DNA from: Rhynchopus sp. YZ270_cl-10
Taxonomy: Eukaryota > Euglenozoa > Diplonemea > Diplonemida > Diplonemidae
Direction of reading: 5' to 3'
NCBI GenBank assembly: GCA_964035575.1
Contig: OZ037856.1
Span: 1,116,001-1,180,000 of the forward strand
Length of the DNA stretch: 64,000 bases
Shown piece after piece: positions 63,720 through 64,000 of this stretch (position 1 is its first letter; each line of letters opens with the position of its first letter). The notes below the pieces were generated by a model that saw only the letters and a program-made list of their open reading frames with translations, did no database searches and was not told the DNA's origin. The translations under genes and the position numbers were made by a program.

Positions 63720-64000
63720 AAAATAAATAACGATTTTTTTTTTGAGGGGGGGATGGGAAGGAGGGAGAGGGGTTTGGGTATTAAGGAACAAACGTCGATT
63801 TAGGGTGACTAAGTGTTTTACAAAATGGGGGAGGGGGGGTTTTTTTTTGATGTGTTGATTGTGAGGCTTACCACCACACCAATATTTTTCAAAAAAGTAA
63901 AATAGCAAAAAACGCTATAAAAAAAACAGTGGAGATTGCACAACTGTGGCAACACCCCCCCACCGAGGCAATGCACTTATTCAACAATTTTTCAAAAAAA
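63720..64000. other. 3' flank to window end
   Basis: No gene. G-rich and T-rich tracts after the PDI stop, then an RF-E repeat. Confidence 0.5.
63927..64000 (+). repeat. RF-E repeat, long form
   Basis: AGTGGAGATTGCACAACTG, TGGCAACAC and CAACAATTTTTCAAAAAAA closely match 3924-3992. It runs to the window edge. Confidence 0.7.

Overview
The window is nuclear DNA from a eukaryotic microbe. Genes are split by GT-AG introns whose 5' splice site is nearly always GTATG and whose 3' site is usually ACAG. All three standard stop codons are used. The products are eukaryotic: a p24/TMED cargo receptor, a CS-cyclophilin, SPT5, SURF1, a PDI, a PH-domain protein, an F-box-type LRR protein and an EF-hand protein kinase. 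SURF1 implies a respiring mitochondrion with cytochrome c oxidase, which argues against an anaerobic metamonad. Every one of the 17 host genes I can support lies on the + strand. Almost every start codon is preceded, 11 to 86 bases upstream, by a pyrimidine-rich stretch ending in AG. That layout fits polycistronic transcription with spliced-leader trans-splicing, as in Euglenozoa (diplonemids or euglenids) or dinoflagellate relatives. The lineage is inference; no spliced-leader gene is present here.

Layout. 1-3457: 3' part of an EF-hand/protein kinase gene with a mariner-like insertion in its first intron. 3458-7258: gene-free, with fold-back elements and many short repeats. 7259-8290: Ser/Ala/Pro-rich protein. 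9638-16779: three tandem, nearly identical secreted purple acid phosphatase genes. 16780-23640: mobile-element zone (a 1.05-kb element with 235-bp inverted arms, a 298-bp hAT-type MITE, a 2.5-kb Mutator-like element holding a further insertion). 23720-31392: p24 protein, CS-cyclophilin, and a 1709-residue helical protein. 32208-41838: membrane protein, SURF1, LRR protein, an unknown protein with a telomere-like repeat, and a 75-residue protein with a CaaX ending. 42511-46473: a two-gene DNA transposon with ~0.5-kb inverted repeats, reading on the - strand. 46592-48063: unknown two-exon gene. 49276-50980: a hAT remnant that carries the second copy of the 298-bp MITE. 52860-55013: poly-His/poly-Gln protein. 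57104-63719: SPT5 (7 exons), PH-domain protein (4 exons) and a PDI-like protein.

The most unusual signal is a set of short (40-130 bp) dispersed repeats, named RF-A to RF-E here. Many contain a small hairpin followed by a common 3' core (such as TTTGTATTTCAAGTC, TTCATCTTACAA or TTTGCACTTTCAACTT) and a T-rich tract. By eye every clear copy lies on the + strand, the strand of all host genes. Copies occur between genes and inside at least five of the longer introns. I could run no searches; all coordinates and identities were read by eye.
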